In this document: one piece after another, positions 33,659 through 42,325 of the stretch
Numbering within the stretch: the stretch's first letter is position 1
Layout: every line of letters begins with the position of its first letter
Position numbers and translations under genes: made by a program
Notes under the pieces: generated by a model
Told to the model about the DNA's origin: nothing
What the model saw: the letters and a program-made list of their open reading frames with translations, nothing else
Database searches by the model: none
From: CAITNM01 sp021298215
Lineage (GTDB): Bacteria > Pseudomonadota > Alphaproteobacteria > Paracaedibacterales > CAITNM01
Direction: 5' to 3'
NCBI GenBank assembly: GCA_046309815.1
Contig: JBKCOJ010000005.1
Coordinates: 124,001-188,000, forward strand
Length of the DNA stretch: 64,000 nt

Positions 33659-34018
33659 ATGTACGATATAAATAATATCTTTGCAAAAATTCTTCGCGCA
33701 GAAATCCCCTGCAACAAGATTGAAGAAGATCTATATTTTTTGAGCTTTCATGATATTAACCCTAAGGCTTCCATTCATGCGCTAGTTATACCAAAGGGAT
33801 CTTATGAAAACGCTCATGATTTTGCAGATAAGGCAACAATTCAAGAAATAGCTGGCTTTTGGAATGGCGTAAACATGACGTTAGCAAAACTTAATTTGAT
33901 ACAAAATGGTTACAGACTTATTACAAACTCAGGACTACATGGCCATCAGGAAGTTCCACATTTTCATGTGCACATACTAGGCGGACAAGATCTAGGTTCT
34001 AAAATGGTGATGACGTGA
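33659..34018 (+). CDS. HIT family protein
   Basis: Small nucleotide-binding hydrolase of the histidine triad superfamily, usually a purine nucleoside phosphoramidase (HinT-like). The start IFAKILRAEIPCNKIEED and the triad motif HFHVHILGG (catalytic middle His) are clear. The 119-residue length is normal. AGGTGG precedes the ATG, and a possible promoter TTGTTT-17-TAGCTT is at 33606-33634. Four bases overlap the next gene. Confidence 0.95.
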   Translation: MYDINNIFAKILRAEIPCNKIEEDLYFLSFHDINPKASIHALVIPKGSYENAHDFADKATIQEIAGFWNGVNMTLAKLNLIQNGYRLITNSGLHGHQEVPHFHVHILGGQDLGSKMVMT

Positions 34019-34251
34019 ATGTAACGATCCGTACTATTGATACCGTAATTTTCTCAGATTTTGCACAAGAAATAAATTTACCAGGACTACATGGGAATGT
34101 TGGCATACGCCCCCATCATGCATCTATGTCAGTAATTCTCACTGAAGGAAAAATTCATATATCAATAAATCAACATGAAAAAAGAGACATTGATGTTAAA
34201 AATGGGATAGCCCAAATTGGCAACAATTCCATTGATGTGTTGCTATTGTAG
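34015..34251 (+). CDS. atpC: F1 ATP synthase epsilon-like protein, N-terminal domain only
   Basis: Resembles the beta-sandwich of the ATP synthase epsilon subunit: TIDTVIFSDFAQEINLPGLHGNVGIRPHHASM contains the conserved pattern of strands with G-x-x-G-x-x-P-x-H. The 78-residue product stops right after the sandwich (IAQIGNNSIDVLLL), so the C-terminal helix pair is absent. It starts at GTG 34015 with a 4-base overlap with the HIT gene and is followed 8 bases later by holC. No other atp gene is nearby, whereas atpC normally follows atpD. It may be the cell's relocated epsilon subunit or a derived protein. Confidence 0.7.
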   Translation: MNVTIRTIDTVIFSDFAQEINLPGLHGNVGIRPHHASMSVILTEGKIHISINQHEKRDIDVKNGIAQIGNNSIDVLLL

Positions 34252-34259
34252 GATTTTCT

Positions 34260-34709
34260 ATGCAAGTTACTTTTTATGGACTTATAGCAACATCTTTAGA
34301 AAAAACACTGCCAAAAATTCTTGAAAAAGTTTACGAGAGCAACATGAAAGCTGTTGTGCGCATAGAAAGCGAAGAACGATTAAAATCAATTGATTCATGC
34401 ATGTGGACTTACACAACCATGGGCTTTTTGCCGCACGGATCAAATACTGACCCAAAAGAATTTCATCAGCATCAGCCCATTTGGCTTACGACAAATAATG
34501 ATAACCCAATTAATGCAACAGTATTAGTGATCACCACGCAAGAATATGCTACAGATAGCAACTATGAGCGAATTCTCGATATCTATGATGGAAATGATTC
34601 GACAAGTGTAGCAAAAGCAAAAGAGAGAATAGAAAAATATCAACATGCTGGCAATACAATTACTGCGTGGAAACAAAACTTAAAAGGCGCCTGGGAAAAA
34701 GGAATGTAA
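34260..34709 (+). CDS. holC: DNA polymerase III subunit chi
   Basis: Chi links the clamp loader to SSB at the replication fork. The 149-residue product has the family layout: an N-terminal strand QVTFYGL, LEKVYESNMKAVVRIESEERLKSID (the alignment with sugar-loop residues), the MWTYTTMGFLPHG segment, then QPIWLTTNNDNPINATVLVIT and the late HAGNTITAWKQN. It lies between the AtpC-like gene and pheS, both on the plus strand with small gaps, suggesting one transcript from the HIT gene to pheT. Confidence 0.85.
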   Translation: MQVTFYGLIATSLEKTLPKILEKVYESNMKAVVRIESEERLKSIDSCMWTYTTMGFLPHGSNTDPKEFHQHQPIWLTTNNDNPINATVLVITTQEYATDSNYERILDIYDGNDSTSVAKAKERIEKYQHAGNTITAWKQNLKGAWEKGM

Positions 34710-34713
34710 ATCT

Positions 34714-35700
34714 ATGCAAGAACAATGGTTACAGCAAATTCAAACAGCTTCTAACTTAGCTGAACTTGATGATTTGCGTGTGCATCTTTTAGGAAAGAAT
34801 GGCGTTATTACACAACAACTCAAAACCCTAGGCACTCTATCACCTGAAGAACGAAAAACTAAAGGCGCTGAAATTAATGCTTTGAAAGATGAGATTGTAT
34901 TAGCTATTGATAAACAAAAAGAAACGCTTGAAAATCAAGCTCTTGAACAGCGTTTAAGTAGTGAAAAAATCGATATCTCTTTATCGGCAAGGCCTGAACC
35001 TGTTGGAAAAATTCATCTTATTTCAAAGGTTATTCAAGATATTACACAATACTTTTCTCAATTAGGTTTTCAAATTTTTGATGGGCCACATATTGAAACA
35101 CAAGAATTAAATTTTGATGCACTGAATATCCCAGCACATCATCCCGCACGCCAAAGTCATGATACATTTTATGTAAAAGAATCTGATGATATTTTACGTA
35201 CACAAACCTCTCCAGTGCAAATACGTACACTTCGCGAGCATAAGCCCCCGATTCGCTTTCTCGCCCCAGGACGGGTTTTTCGAAGTGATGATCTAGATGC
35301 AACACATACTCCGATGTTTCACCAAATTGAAGGGGTTGTTATTGAGGAAGGTATTCATTTTGGACATCTCAAAGGCACACTTATTGATTTTTGTAGGTGG
35401 TTTTTTGAAAAGCCAGATATGAATTTACGCTTTCGTCCCAGTTTTTTTCCTTTCACAGAACCATCTGCTGAAGTTGATATTTCATGGAAAAATGATAAAT
35501 GGCTAGAAGTTTTAGGATGCGGCATGATTCACCCCACTGTTTTACGTAACTGCGGCATTGATCCAGATCAATTCCAAGGTTTTGCCTTTGGTATGGGCGT
35601 AGACCGATTCACCATGCTGAAGTATGGAATCGATGACATCCGATCTTTTTACAACGGCGACACACGTTGGCTTGATCTTTATGGATTTGGAGCACTTTAG
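34714..35700 (+). CDS. pheS: phenylalanine--tRNA ligase alpha subunit
   Basis: Catalytic half of the alpha2-beta2 PheRS. After an N-terminal coiled coil (residues 1-90) the class II core has motif 2 in RFLAPGRVFRSDDLDATHTPMFHQIEGVVI and motif 3 in FGMGVDRFTMLKYGIDDIRSFY. The FFPFTEPSAEVDI segment forms the Phe pocket. Length 328 is normal. pheT follows after 2 bases. Confidence 0.98.
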   Translation: MQEQWLQQIQTASNLAELDDLRVHLLGKNGVITQQLKTLGTLSPEERKTKGAEINALKDEIVLAIDKQKETLENQALEQRLSSEKIDISLSARPEPVGKIHLISKVIQDITQYFSQLGFQIFDGPHIETQELNFDALNIPAHHPARQSHDTFYVKESDDILRTQTSPVQIRTLREHKPPIRFLAPGRVFRSDDLDATHTPMFHQIEGVVIEEGIHFGHLKGTLIDFCRWFFEKPDMNLRFRPSFFPFTEPSAEVDISWKNDKWLEVLGCGMIHPTVLRNCGIDPDQFQGFAFGMGVDRFTMLKYGIDDIRSFYNGDTRWLDLYGFGAL

Positions 35701-35702
35701 AA

Positions 35703-38039
35703 ATGAAATTTTCTCACAAATGGCTAAAAAAATATTTAGAAACAACTGCTACACCTGCTGAAATTTCCGAAAGGCTTATAGGACTTGGCCTAGAAGTTGA
35801 ATCATTAGATGATCCATCAAAAAATCTGAAAGGTTTTGTATACGCGCAGGTCGTGGAAAGGGAAAAACATCCTAATGCTGACCGATTATCTTTGTGCAAA
35901 GTTGATGCGGGAACTGGCGAACTCATTCAAGTTGTTTGCGGAGCCTCAAATGTAAAAGCAAACATGGGAGTTGCTTTTGCCCCCGTTGGCACGGTGATTC
36001 CTATAACAAAAGAAGCGTTGAAAAAGGGAAACATTCGTAACGTCGATAGTTTTGGCATGCTGTGCTCATCTAAAGAACTATTATTAGACGAAGAAGCCGA
36101 AGGTATTATGGATTTAGGCCTTGAACATAAACCAGGCACTCCACTTACTGAGGTTATTGAATATGACGCGGTATTTGATATTTCCATTACTCCCAATCGC
36201 GGAGATTGTTTTTCGGTATATGGAATCGCTCGAGATTTAGCAGCCGTAAATTTTGGCACACTCAAAAAGTTAGCTTTTACAGATATTGCGAGAAATGATG
36301 ATACACCACCTGTAGAAAAAGATACTGATCTTTGCACTCAATTTTCTTTATGCCACATAAAAGACGTAAAAAATACATCATCACCTATATGGTTACAAAA
36401 TTTACTTAATCGTGCTGGCCAAAAATCTATTAGCGCACTAGTTGATATTACGAATTATTTTTGCATTGGATTAGGTCGACCTATGCACGTATTTGACGCA
36501 GATAAAATTCAAGGAAGCATCGTTGTTCGTAAAGCTAAAAAAGGGGAAATTCTTAAAGCCCTGAATGATCAAGATTATTCTTTGGAAGAAGGCATGATTG
36601 TTATTGCTGATGATCGTAGCATCATTTCTCTTGCTGGCATTATGGGCAGCCGGGAAACTGCCGTTGATGAAAAAACCACTAATGTGTTACTTGAGTCTGC
36701 GTATTTTGATCCTGTATCCATTGCTATCACAGGTCAGCACCTTAACTTAATTTCGGACTCTCGCATGCGTTTTGAGCGGGGGGTTGATTGTGCATTAATT
36801 TCTCCTTGCCTGGATATGGCAACTGCAATGATTTTAGAAATTTGCGGAGGAAAAGCTGCTAATCCTTATCATGCAGGAGCTCACGTATTAAAATCTATTT
36901 CCATAACCTTACAACCAAAACAGGTAGAACGGCGTTTAGGTTTAAAAGTTGATGCAGATGAAATTTCGCATATTTTGCAGCAATTAGGATGCTCCATAGA
37001 AAAAGATTCATCTCTTATCAAAATTATTCCCCCTTCTTGGAGACACGACTTAGTGATTACAGAAGATCTCATTGAAGAAATTGCTCGAATGAAAGGTTAT
37101 AAAGAAATCCATGCACAGTCTTTGCCTTTAAAACCGGTTCACAATTTTAGCTCTCGTGAAACATTAACGCGAAAACACTTGTGTAATCGAGGATTCCTTG
37201 AAACTATTAATTGGTCATTTATTGATAAAAAAAGTGCTGAAAAATTCACTGAGAAACAAGAACTTTTAGTGCATCTTAAAAATCCAATTACTGAAGATTT
37301 TGCTGTGATGCGACCTTCCTTGCTATGTTCTCTTCTTGAAGTCGCGAAATTTAATTCGGCAAATGCCAGACCCAATGGCTCACTTTTTGAAATAGCACCA
37401 ATTTATGGAACGCATTTTCCAAACAAACAAGAAACTTCTATCGCGGGCTTACGCTTTGGAAACACACATGAACGCCATTGGCTAGCTCAATCACGAAACG
37501 TTGATGTATTTGATGTAAAAGCTGATGTTTTAGAAACGCTTAGAATTTTAGGTGTAAGTGAGACATCTGTACAACTTAATGATGAAGGTCCATCATATTA
37601 TCATCCAGGAAGAAAAGGCACATTCAAACAAGGAAACCGCATACTTGCGCATTTTGGCGAAATACATCCGGGAATAACTAGCGAATTAAATGCTATTGGT
37701 TTTGAAGTTTTCCTAAATCAAATACATCAAACTAAAGCAAAAAAAGTTCAAACTATATTGTCTGATCTTATGCCAGTTCGCCGCGATTTTGCTTTTGTGT
37801 TAGAAACAAATACATCCGCCCAAACCTTGGTAAAAGCCGTTGAAAAAGCCAGTGACCTCATAATAAAAGTAGATGTATTTGATTGTTATCAAGGTCCTCA
37901 TCTTGAGAAAGATAAGAAGTCCATAGCGCTTTCTGTGACTTTGCAACCCACAGAGAAAACGTTAGATGAAGCTGCTTTTTCTCACATCCACAAAACTATT
38001 ATAGAAGCCGCATCTAAAATAAATGCCCATCTACGCTAA
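35703..38039 (+). CDS. pheT: phenylalanine--tRNA ligase beta subunit
   Basis: Beta subunit that edits mischarged Tyr-tRNA-Phe and binds tRNA. Domains in order: tRNA-binding OB fold (about 40-150, with AQVVEREKHPNADRLSLCKV and VVCGASNV), B3/4 editing domain (about 215-375, LVDITNYFCIGLGRPMHVFD), B5 (about 400-470), catalytic-like core and the C-terminal FDX-ACB domain (about 685-778, SDLMPVRRDFAFVLE). Length 778 is full. The last codons overlap the stop of the convergent hypothetical gene by 4 bases. Confidence 0.97.
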   Translation: MKFSHKWLKKYLETTATPAEISERLIGLGLEVESLDDPSKNLKGFVYAQVVEREKHPNADRLSLCKVDAGTGELIQVVCGASNVKANMGVAFAPVGTVIPITKEALKKGNIRNVDSFGMLCSSKELLLDEEAEGIMDLGLEHKPGTPLTEVIEYDAVFDISITPNRGDCFSVYGIARDLAAVNFGTLKKLAFTDIARNDDTPPVEKDTDLCTQFSLCHIKDVKNTSSPIWLQNLLNRAGQKSISALVDITNYFCIGLGRPMHVFDADKIQGSIVVRKAKKGEILKALNDQDYSLEEGMIVIADDRSIISLAGIMGSRETAVDEKTTNVLLESAYFDPVSIAITGQHLNLISDSRMRFERGVDCALISPCLDMATAMILEICGGKAANPYHAGAHVLKSISITLQPKQVERRLGLKVDADEISHILQQLGCSIEKDSSLIKIIPPSWRHDLVITEDLIEEIARMKGYKEIHAQSLPLKPVHNFSSRETLTRKHLCNRGFLETINWSFIDKKSAEKFTEKQELLVHLKNPITEDFAVMRPSLLCSLLEVAKFNSANARPNGSLFEIAPIYGTHFPNKQETSIAGLRFGNTHERHWLAQSRNVDVFDVKADVLETLRILGVSETSVQLNDEGPSYYHPGRKGTFKQGNRILAHFGEIHPGITSELNAIGFEVFLNQIHQTKAKKVQTILSDLMPVRRDFAFVLETNTSAQTLVKAVEKASDLIIKVDVFDCYQGPHLEKDKKSIALSVTLQPTEKTLDEAAFSHIHKTIIEAASKINAHLR

Positions 38040-38587
38040 TTATTAGTATCTTCTTCAATAGTAGGTATAATTGGGACCACATGAATATTTACTTTAGCAG
38101 CTAATAAATCCAGTTGTTTCTCCCTTTCCGCTTCTTCTCGCGCACTACATTTTGCAAATCCAATACAAGTAAAATGAATAGCAAAACATGTAGCGCCTGC
38201 GAAAAGTAAGATATTAGAAAGATACCCTGCTTTTACAAGACTCGTACTTGCTGCCAAAATTGTTGCGCCCCTACCAATATACGTGAGTGCATTCCCAGAA
38301 ATTTCTGAAATATTCGCTATTTTTCTAAGAACTCGTCTAGTACAAGTTAAATCTTCCACATTTTTTTTATAGTCTTGACTAAGAAGATCATGAACTTCAG
38401 TTACTATCTTTTTTCTTATGCCAGTTTCGTCTGCAATTCCTTGCGAATCTCCACTTTCCCCACTTAAATTTGTCCCTGCACGAGTCAGACCTCCCAAACC
38501 TATCTCAACATCCATATCATTATCAAAGGAACCATAAGCGTTCTTAAACATTAGAATAAACAAAAGTGCTACTATATGTATTTTCAT
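38036..38587 (-). CDS. hypothetical exported or membrane protein
   Basis: No family recognised. A signal peptide (MKIHIVALLFILMFKNAYG) is followed by a polar Gly/Asp-rich stretch, a helical region with CTRRVLRKIANISEIS, two hydrophobic segments at about 100-118 (YIGRGATILAASTSLVKAG) and 122-143 (LLFAGATCFAIHFTCIGFA), and a Glu-rich tail. The paired hydrophobic segments suggest a small inner-membrane hairpin. It stands alone on the minus strand, convergent with pheT. Such orphan proteins are frequent in host-associated relatives, but no effector motif is seen. Confidence 0.6.
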   Translation of the reverse strand: MKIHIVALLFILMFKNAYGSFDNDMDVEIGLGGLTRAGTNLSGESGDSQGIADETGIRKKIVTEVHDLLSQDYKKNVEDLTCTRRVLRKIANISEISGNALTYIGRGATILAASTSLVKAGYLSNILLFAGATCFAIHFTCIGFAKCSAREEAEREKQLDLLAAKVNIHVVPIIPTIEEDTNN

Positions 38588-38698
38588 AATGGAAACTAAA
38601 TATTAAATATTGATAATAAAATATTAATATATAGCAATTAATTAATTGTTAATGATTTTTAAATTTTTAATAAGATTCTATTTCAAATTAATGAACAC

Positions 38699-39163
38699 CT
38701 ATGAACTTGCCTCTGTCAAAAGTCCTTGCGTTTGAATTTCGTCATCAAAATATTTAATAAAAAAGAACTTTGTCAGCTTGGGATTTATTGCGTTTTCTCT
38801 CACAAATTCTAGCTCAAAACCGCATTTCTTATAAAATTCCGATGCATTAAAAGCATTTGTTACTAAATTGATATTATTAAAGCCCTTCCCCCTAAAACGA
38901 TTCTCAAGATCATCTAAAAGCTTTCTTCCGTAACCCTTTCCACGAAATTTTGAATCTACCCACATGTCTTGTATATAAATTTCTGCAAATGCAGTAAAAG
39001 CATTTAATACCCCAATCGTATTATTCTCATTATCCGATAGCACCAAAGCGAACTGTTTATAATTAACGTCAATCCCATGACTACTTTCATATTGTACAAA
39101 GCCTTCACGCATTTTCGCTTCGATTTCATCGCTAAGCTTATCGACTAATTTTATTGCAGTCAT
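38699..39163 (-). CDS. GNAT-family N-acetyltransferase
   Basis: The 154-residue product has the acetyl-CoA-binding loop in DMWVDSKFRGKGYGRKLLDDLENR and the late NLVTNAFNASEFYKKCGFELEF, all usual for GNAT enzymes. The substrate is unknown. It overlaps the 3' end of the GrpB-GNAT fusion gene by 4 bases, so both acetyltransferases are made together. The 110-base AT-rich gap after its stop holds no gene. Confidence 0.9.
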   Translation of the reverse strand: MTAIKLVDKLSDEIEAKMREGFVQYESSHGIDVNYKQFALVLSDNENNTIGVLNAFTAFAEIYIQDMWVDSKFRGKGYGRKLLDDLENRFRGKGFNNINLVTNAFNASEFYKKCGFELEFVRENAINPKLTKFFFIKYFDDEIQTQGLLTEASS

Positions 39164-40101
39164 AATATCTTTCCTAACTGGATATCTTCAGAATCGCTTG
39201 GGTAGTTTCCAGGATCATTAAAAGGCATATCTACATATTCAAAATGTCTATAAAACGTCTCAGCTTCAGGAGAAGCTTCTATATGTATGCTTTTTATACC
39301 TTGCATTCGCAGCCACTTTTCACACTGTTCCAATAAATAGCTTCCAAATCCTTTACCACGATTATCTTCATTTATAACAATAATGCGCATAGCAGCACGG
39401 CATTTTGGCCATTTTTGTAAATGTGCATAACCAATAATTTCAGATCCTTTATACAATACGAAATGCACATGATCGGAGTGATTAAAAGTCCACGTATATG
39501 GATCAGCAATTGCCACCTTGTCAAAGAAATATTTTTGACGAAATATTTTCGCTGCCTCCCATTCTGTATAATGCGTACAATGCATTAGCCGTAATCTATC
39601 AAAGCCTAATTGCTGCAAAATTTTTCGAATAAAATCATTTTTTCCCAATGTGTAATGTGAAAACATTGGTGGTGCATCCTTATAGTGTTTTTGCTCATCA
39701 GAAAGTTTTTGTTTTAGCTGCATATAATCAAGGCAAGCGTCTAAATGCGAACGGAGATAATCGCGAAACATTAAATTCAGCTGAACTTCGGGGCTATCCG
39801 GCATATACATATGCAAATGAAATCCAGGCCTACTAAAATAAAAGCGAAAGGGAATATTGAGCTCACCCTTATATTCATAACCGAGAGATTCTAGTTGTTG
39901 AATTGAAGCAGATGGATTGCTAGATACAACAATTATATCAATAATTGGCTTACCACTTAATCCAACTACAGATGTAGAACCTATATGGTGTATATCCATA
40001 CAATTATCGCCTAAAGCTTTTTTAATAACAGCAGCCTCCTCTTCAAATTGAATTGGCCAGTCATTATCATAACGAGCAATTTCTATTAATTTAGATACCA
40101 T
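39160..40101 (-). CDS. GrpB (UPF0157) nucleotidyltransferase-fold / GNAT acetyltransferase fusion
   Basis: Two domains in one chain. Residues 1-165 are GrpB-like: IEIARYDNDWPIQFEEEAAVI, then the nucleotidyltransferase-like core IHHIGSTSVVGLSGKPIIDIIVV (G-S-T-S and a paired Asp) and the end NDFIRKIL. Residues 185-312 are GNAT: HFVLYKGSEIIGYAHLQ, RIIVINEDNRGKGFGSYLLEQC, IHIEASPEAETFYRHFEYVDM. ATG 40101 gives the standard GrpB start; a GTG at 40119 is also possible. It is followed by another GNAT gene with a 4-base overlap. Reactions of GrpB proteins are mostly unknown. Confidence 0.85.
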   Translation of the reverse strand: MVSKLIEIARYDNDWPIQFEEEAAVIKKALGDNCMDIHHIGSTSVVGLSGKPIIDIIVVSSNPSASIQQLESLGYEYKGELNIPFRFYFSRPGFHLHMYMPDSPEVQLNLMFRDYLRSHLDACLDYMQLKQKLSDEQKHYKDAPPMFSHYTLGKNDFIRKILQQLGFDRLRLMHCTHYTEWEAAKIFRQKYFFDKVAIADPYTWTFNHSDHVHFVLYKGSEIIGYAHLQKWPKCRAAMRIIVINEDNRGKGFGSYLLEQCEKWLRMQGIKSIHIEASPEAETFYRHFEYVDMPFNDPGNYPSDSEDIQLGKIL

Positions 40102-40168
40102 AAAAATCTTTTCTTGCACCGCAGCGTTAGTTTATCAATAATACAGAACTTATCCAACGTATCTAGTC

Positions 40169-42190
40169 ATGGCTGCTATTGTTCCTCTCTTATATAATGA
40201 ATGCAGCAAAGCAAATTCTGCATTTGCTCTTGAATCACCCTTTAAACCATCAGGTGACCAACCAGAAGCCATAAGACAAATTGTTGAAGGTTTTATAAAA
40301 GGCGAACGTGACCAAGTATTAATGGGCGTTACTGGATCTGGCAAAACATTCACTATGGCGCAGGTCATTCAACACCTTCAGCGCCCATCGCTTGTAATGG
40401 CACCAAATAAAATCCTAGCTGCTCAGTTGTATTCTGAGATGAAAGAATTTTTTCCTCACAACGCTGTTGAGTATTTCGTTTCTTATTACGATTATTATCA
40501 ACCAGAAGCTTATGTTCCACGCACTGATACATTTATTGAAAAAACAGCATCCATCAATGAGCAAATAGATCGTATGCGACATTCTGCCACCCGCTCGATG
40601 CTTGAAAGACGTGATGTTGTAGTGGTAGCCAGTGTTTCCTGCATTTATGGTATTGGGGGGGTTAACACGTATAGCGAAATGACTATCCCACTTAAAGTGG
40701 GACAAATACTGGATAAGCAAAAACTCATGCAAGACTTAGTGCAGTTGCAATACAAACGAAATGATTTAGCATTTGTTAGAGGTACATTCCGTAGCCGAGG
40801 CGATATACTTGACATTTTTCCAAGTCATTTCGCAGACCATTCGTGGCGAATTAGTTTTTTTGGAGATGAGATTGAAACAATAACAGAGATTGATTCACTA
40901 ACTGGTGAGAAATTTGCACCACTTGAAGAAGTGCGAGTTTTTGCAAATAGTCACTATGTAACCCCAGGCCCTACTATTCAGCAAGCAATAAAACAAATTC
41001 AAGCAGACCTTGTAATTCGCGTTGCTGAACTCGAAGATGCTGGAAAATTACTGGAAGCACAGCGTCTTTCGCAACGCACAAAATTTGACGTAGAGATGAT
41101 GCAAGCAACTGGTACATGCGCAAGCATTGAAAACTATTCCAGGTATTTAACCGGCCGTAATCCTGGCGAACCTCCCCCTACGCTGTTTGAGTATCTTCCC
41201 AAAGATGCGCTTTTATTTGTCGATGAGAGTCACGTAAGTGTTCCACAAATTGGAGGTATGTTTAAAGGAGATCGCGCTCGCAAAGAAACGTTATCTGAAC
41301 ATGGATTTAGGCTACCATCCTGTAAAGATAATCGTCCCTTAATGTTTGAAGAATGGAATGATTTCAGGCCACAAACATTATTTATTTCAGCAACTCCGGG
41401 ACCATGGGAACTAGAACAAACACAAGGTGTATTTGTTGAACAGCTCATTCGCCCAACAGGATTGGTTGACCCTATTTGTATAGTGAAACCCTGCGATCAT
41501 CAAGTCGACGATCTTATGGAAGAATGCCGCCAAGTAACGTCGAAAGGATTCCGTGTTCTTGTTACCACCCTCACAAAAAAAATGGCTGAAGCATTAACCG
41601 AGTACTTGAGTGAAGCCAATATGCGCGTTCGCTATTTGCATTCAGATATTGAAACGCTGGAGCGTATTGAAATTATTCGAGGTCTTCGCGCAGGAGAGTT
41701 TGATATTTTGGTAGGAATTAACCTTTTACGTGAAGGCTTAGATATTCCAGAGTGCGGCCTTGTAGCCATTTTAGATGCCGATAAAGAGGGCTTCTTGCGC
41801 TCAAAAACTTCGCTCATTCAAACGATAGGTCGTGCAGCCCGGAACGCAGAAGGAAAAGTCGTGCTTTATGCAGATAAGCTTACAGGATCATTAAAAGGCG
41901 CTTTAGATGAAACAGATCGTCGCCGCCAAAAGCAATTGAAACATAACAAAGAACATGGCATTACACCTGAAACTATTAAAAAGGTTATTTCCTCAGCTCT
42001 TGATTTACGAGAAAAACAAACACCTAAAAATTTTGCTACTACCGTTTTGACACCAAAAGAACTAGAAAAGAAAAAAGCTCAACTGTTGAAAGCTATGCGA
42101 GAAGCTGCAGACAATTTAGAATTTGAAAAAGCTGCCATGTTGCGTGATGAATTGCATGCTTTAGAAGATATGGAAATTCAATTTTCCTAA
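40169..42190 (+). CDS. uvrB: excinuclease ABC subunit B
   Basis: DNA-damage verification helicase of nucleotide excision repair. Walker A GVTGSGKT is at 53-60, the beta-hairpin region YYDYYQPEAYVPRTDTFIEK follows near residue 110, then helicase motifs FVDESHVS, ATPGPWE, LREGLDIPE and QTIGRAARN. The UVR domain for UvrC binding is at the C-terminus (ELEKKKAQLLKAM...LEFEKAAMLRDEL). Length 673 is normal. The gene starts 67 bases from the divergent GrpB-GNAT gene. Confidence 0.98.
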   Translation: MAAIVPLLYNECSKANSAFALESPFKPSGDQPEAIRQIVEGFIKGERDQVLMGVTGSGKTFTMAQVIQHLQRPSLVMAPNKILAAQLYSEMKEFFPHNAVEYFVSYYDYYQPEAYVPRTDTFIEKTASINEQIDRMRHSATRSMLERRDVVVVASVSCIYGIGGVNTYSEMTIPLKVGQILDKQKLMQDLVQLQYKRNDLAFVRGTFRSRGDILDIFPSHFADHSWRISFFGDEIETITEIDSLTGEKFAPLEEVRVFANSHYVTPGPTIQQAIKQIQADLVIRVAELEDAGKLLEAQRLSQRTKFDVEMMQATGTCASIENYSRYLTGRNPGEPPPTLFEYLPKDALLFVDESHVSVPQIGGMFKGDRARKETLSEHGFRLPSCKDNRPLMFEEWNDFRPQTLFISATPGPWELEQTQGVFVEQLIRPTGLVDPICIVKPCDHQVDDLMEECRQVTSKGFRVLVTTLTKKMAEALTEYLSEANMRVRYLHSDIETLERIEIIRGLRAGEFDILVGINLLREGLDIPECGLVAILDADKEGFLRSKTSLIQTIGRAARNAEGKVVLYADKLTGSLKGALDETDRRRQKQLKHNKEHGITPETIKKVISSALDLREKQTPKNFATTVLTPKELEKKKAQLLKAMREAADNLEFEKAAMLRDELHALEDMEIQFS

Positions 42191-42200
42191 AACACTGCCA

Positions 42201-42229
42201 TTGCAGCAAAATTTATGCGATGGTATAAA
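42201..42229 (+). promoter_or_regulatory. promoter of the tRNA-Val transcript
   Basis: TTGCAG (42201-42206) and TATAAA (42224-42229) are 17 bases apart, and the tRNA begins 10 bases after the -10 box. It starts 10 bases after the uvrB stop. Confidence 0.6.
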
Positions 42230-42238
42230 CATTAGACT

Positions 42239-42313
42239 GGTCGCATAGCTCAGCGGTAGAGCACTACATTGACATTGTAGGGGTCACAGGTTCAATCCCT
42301 GTTGCGACCACCA
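42239..42313 (+). tRNA. tRNA-Val (anticodon GAC)
   Basis: The 75-base cloverleaf has acceptor stem GGTCGCA/TGCGACC, D arm GCTC/GAGC, anticodon stem CTACA/TGTAG with loop TTGACAT (anticodon GAC), T arm ACAGG-TTCAATC-CCTGT and encoded CCA. The mltG start codon comes 12 bases after the CCA, so tRNA and mRNA likely share one primary transcript. Confidence 0.97.
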
Positions 42314-42325
42314 TTTTTCGGTGAC

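Noticed and set aside
42302..42325. Extended mltG start inside the tRNA
   Set aside because: The first 8 codons would be the tRNA 3' end; the ATG at 42326 is right after it.
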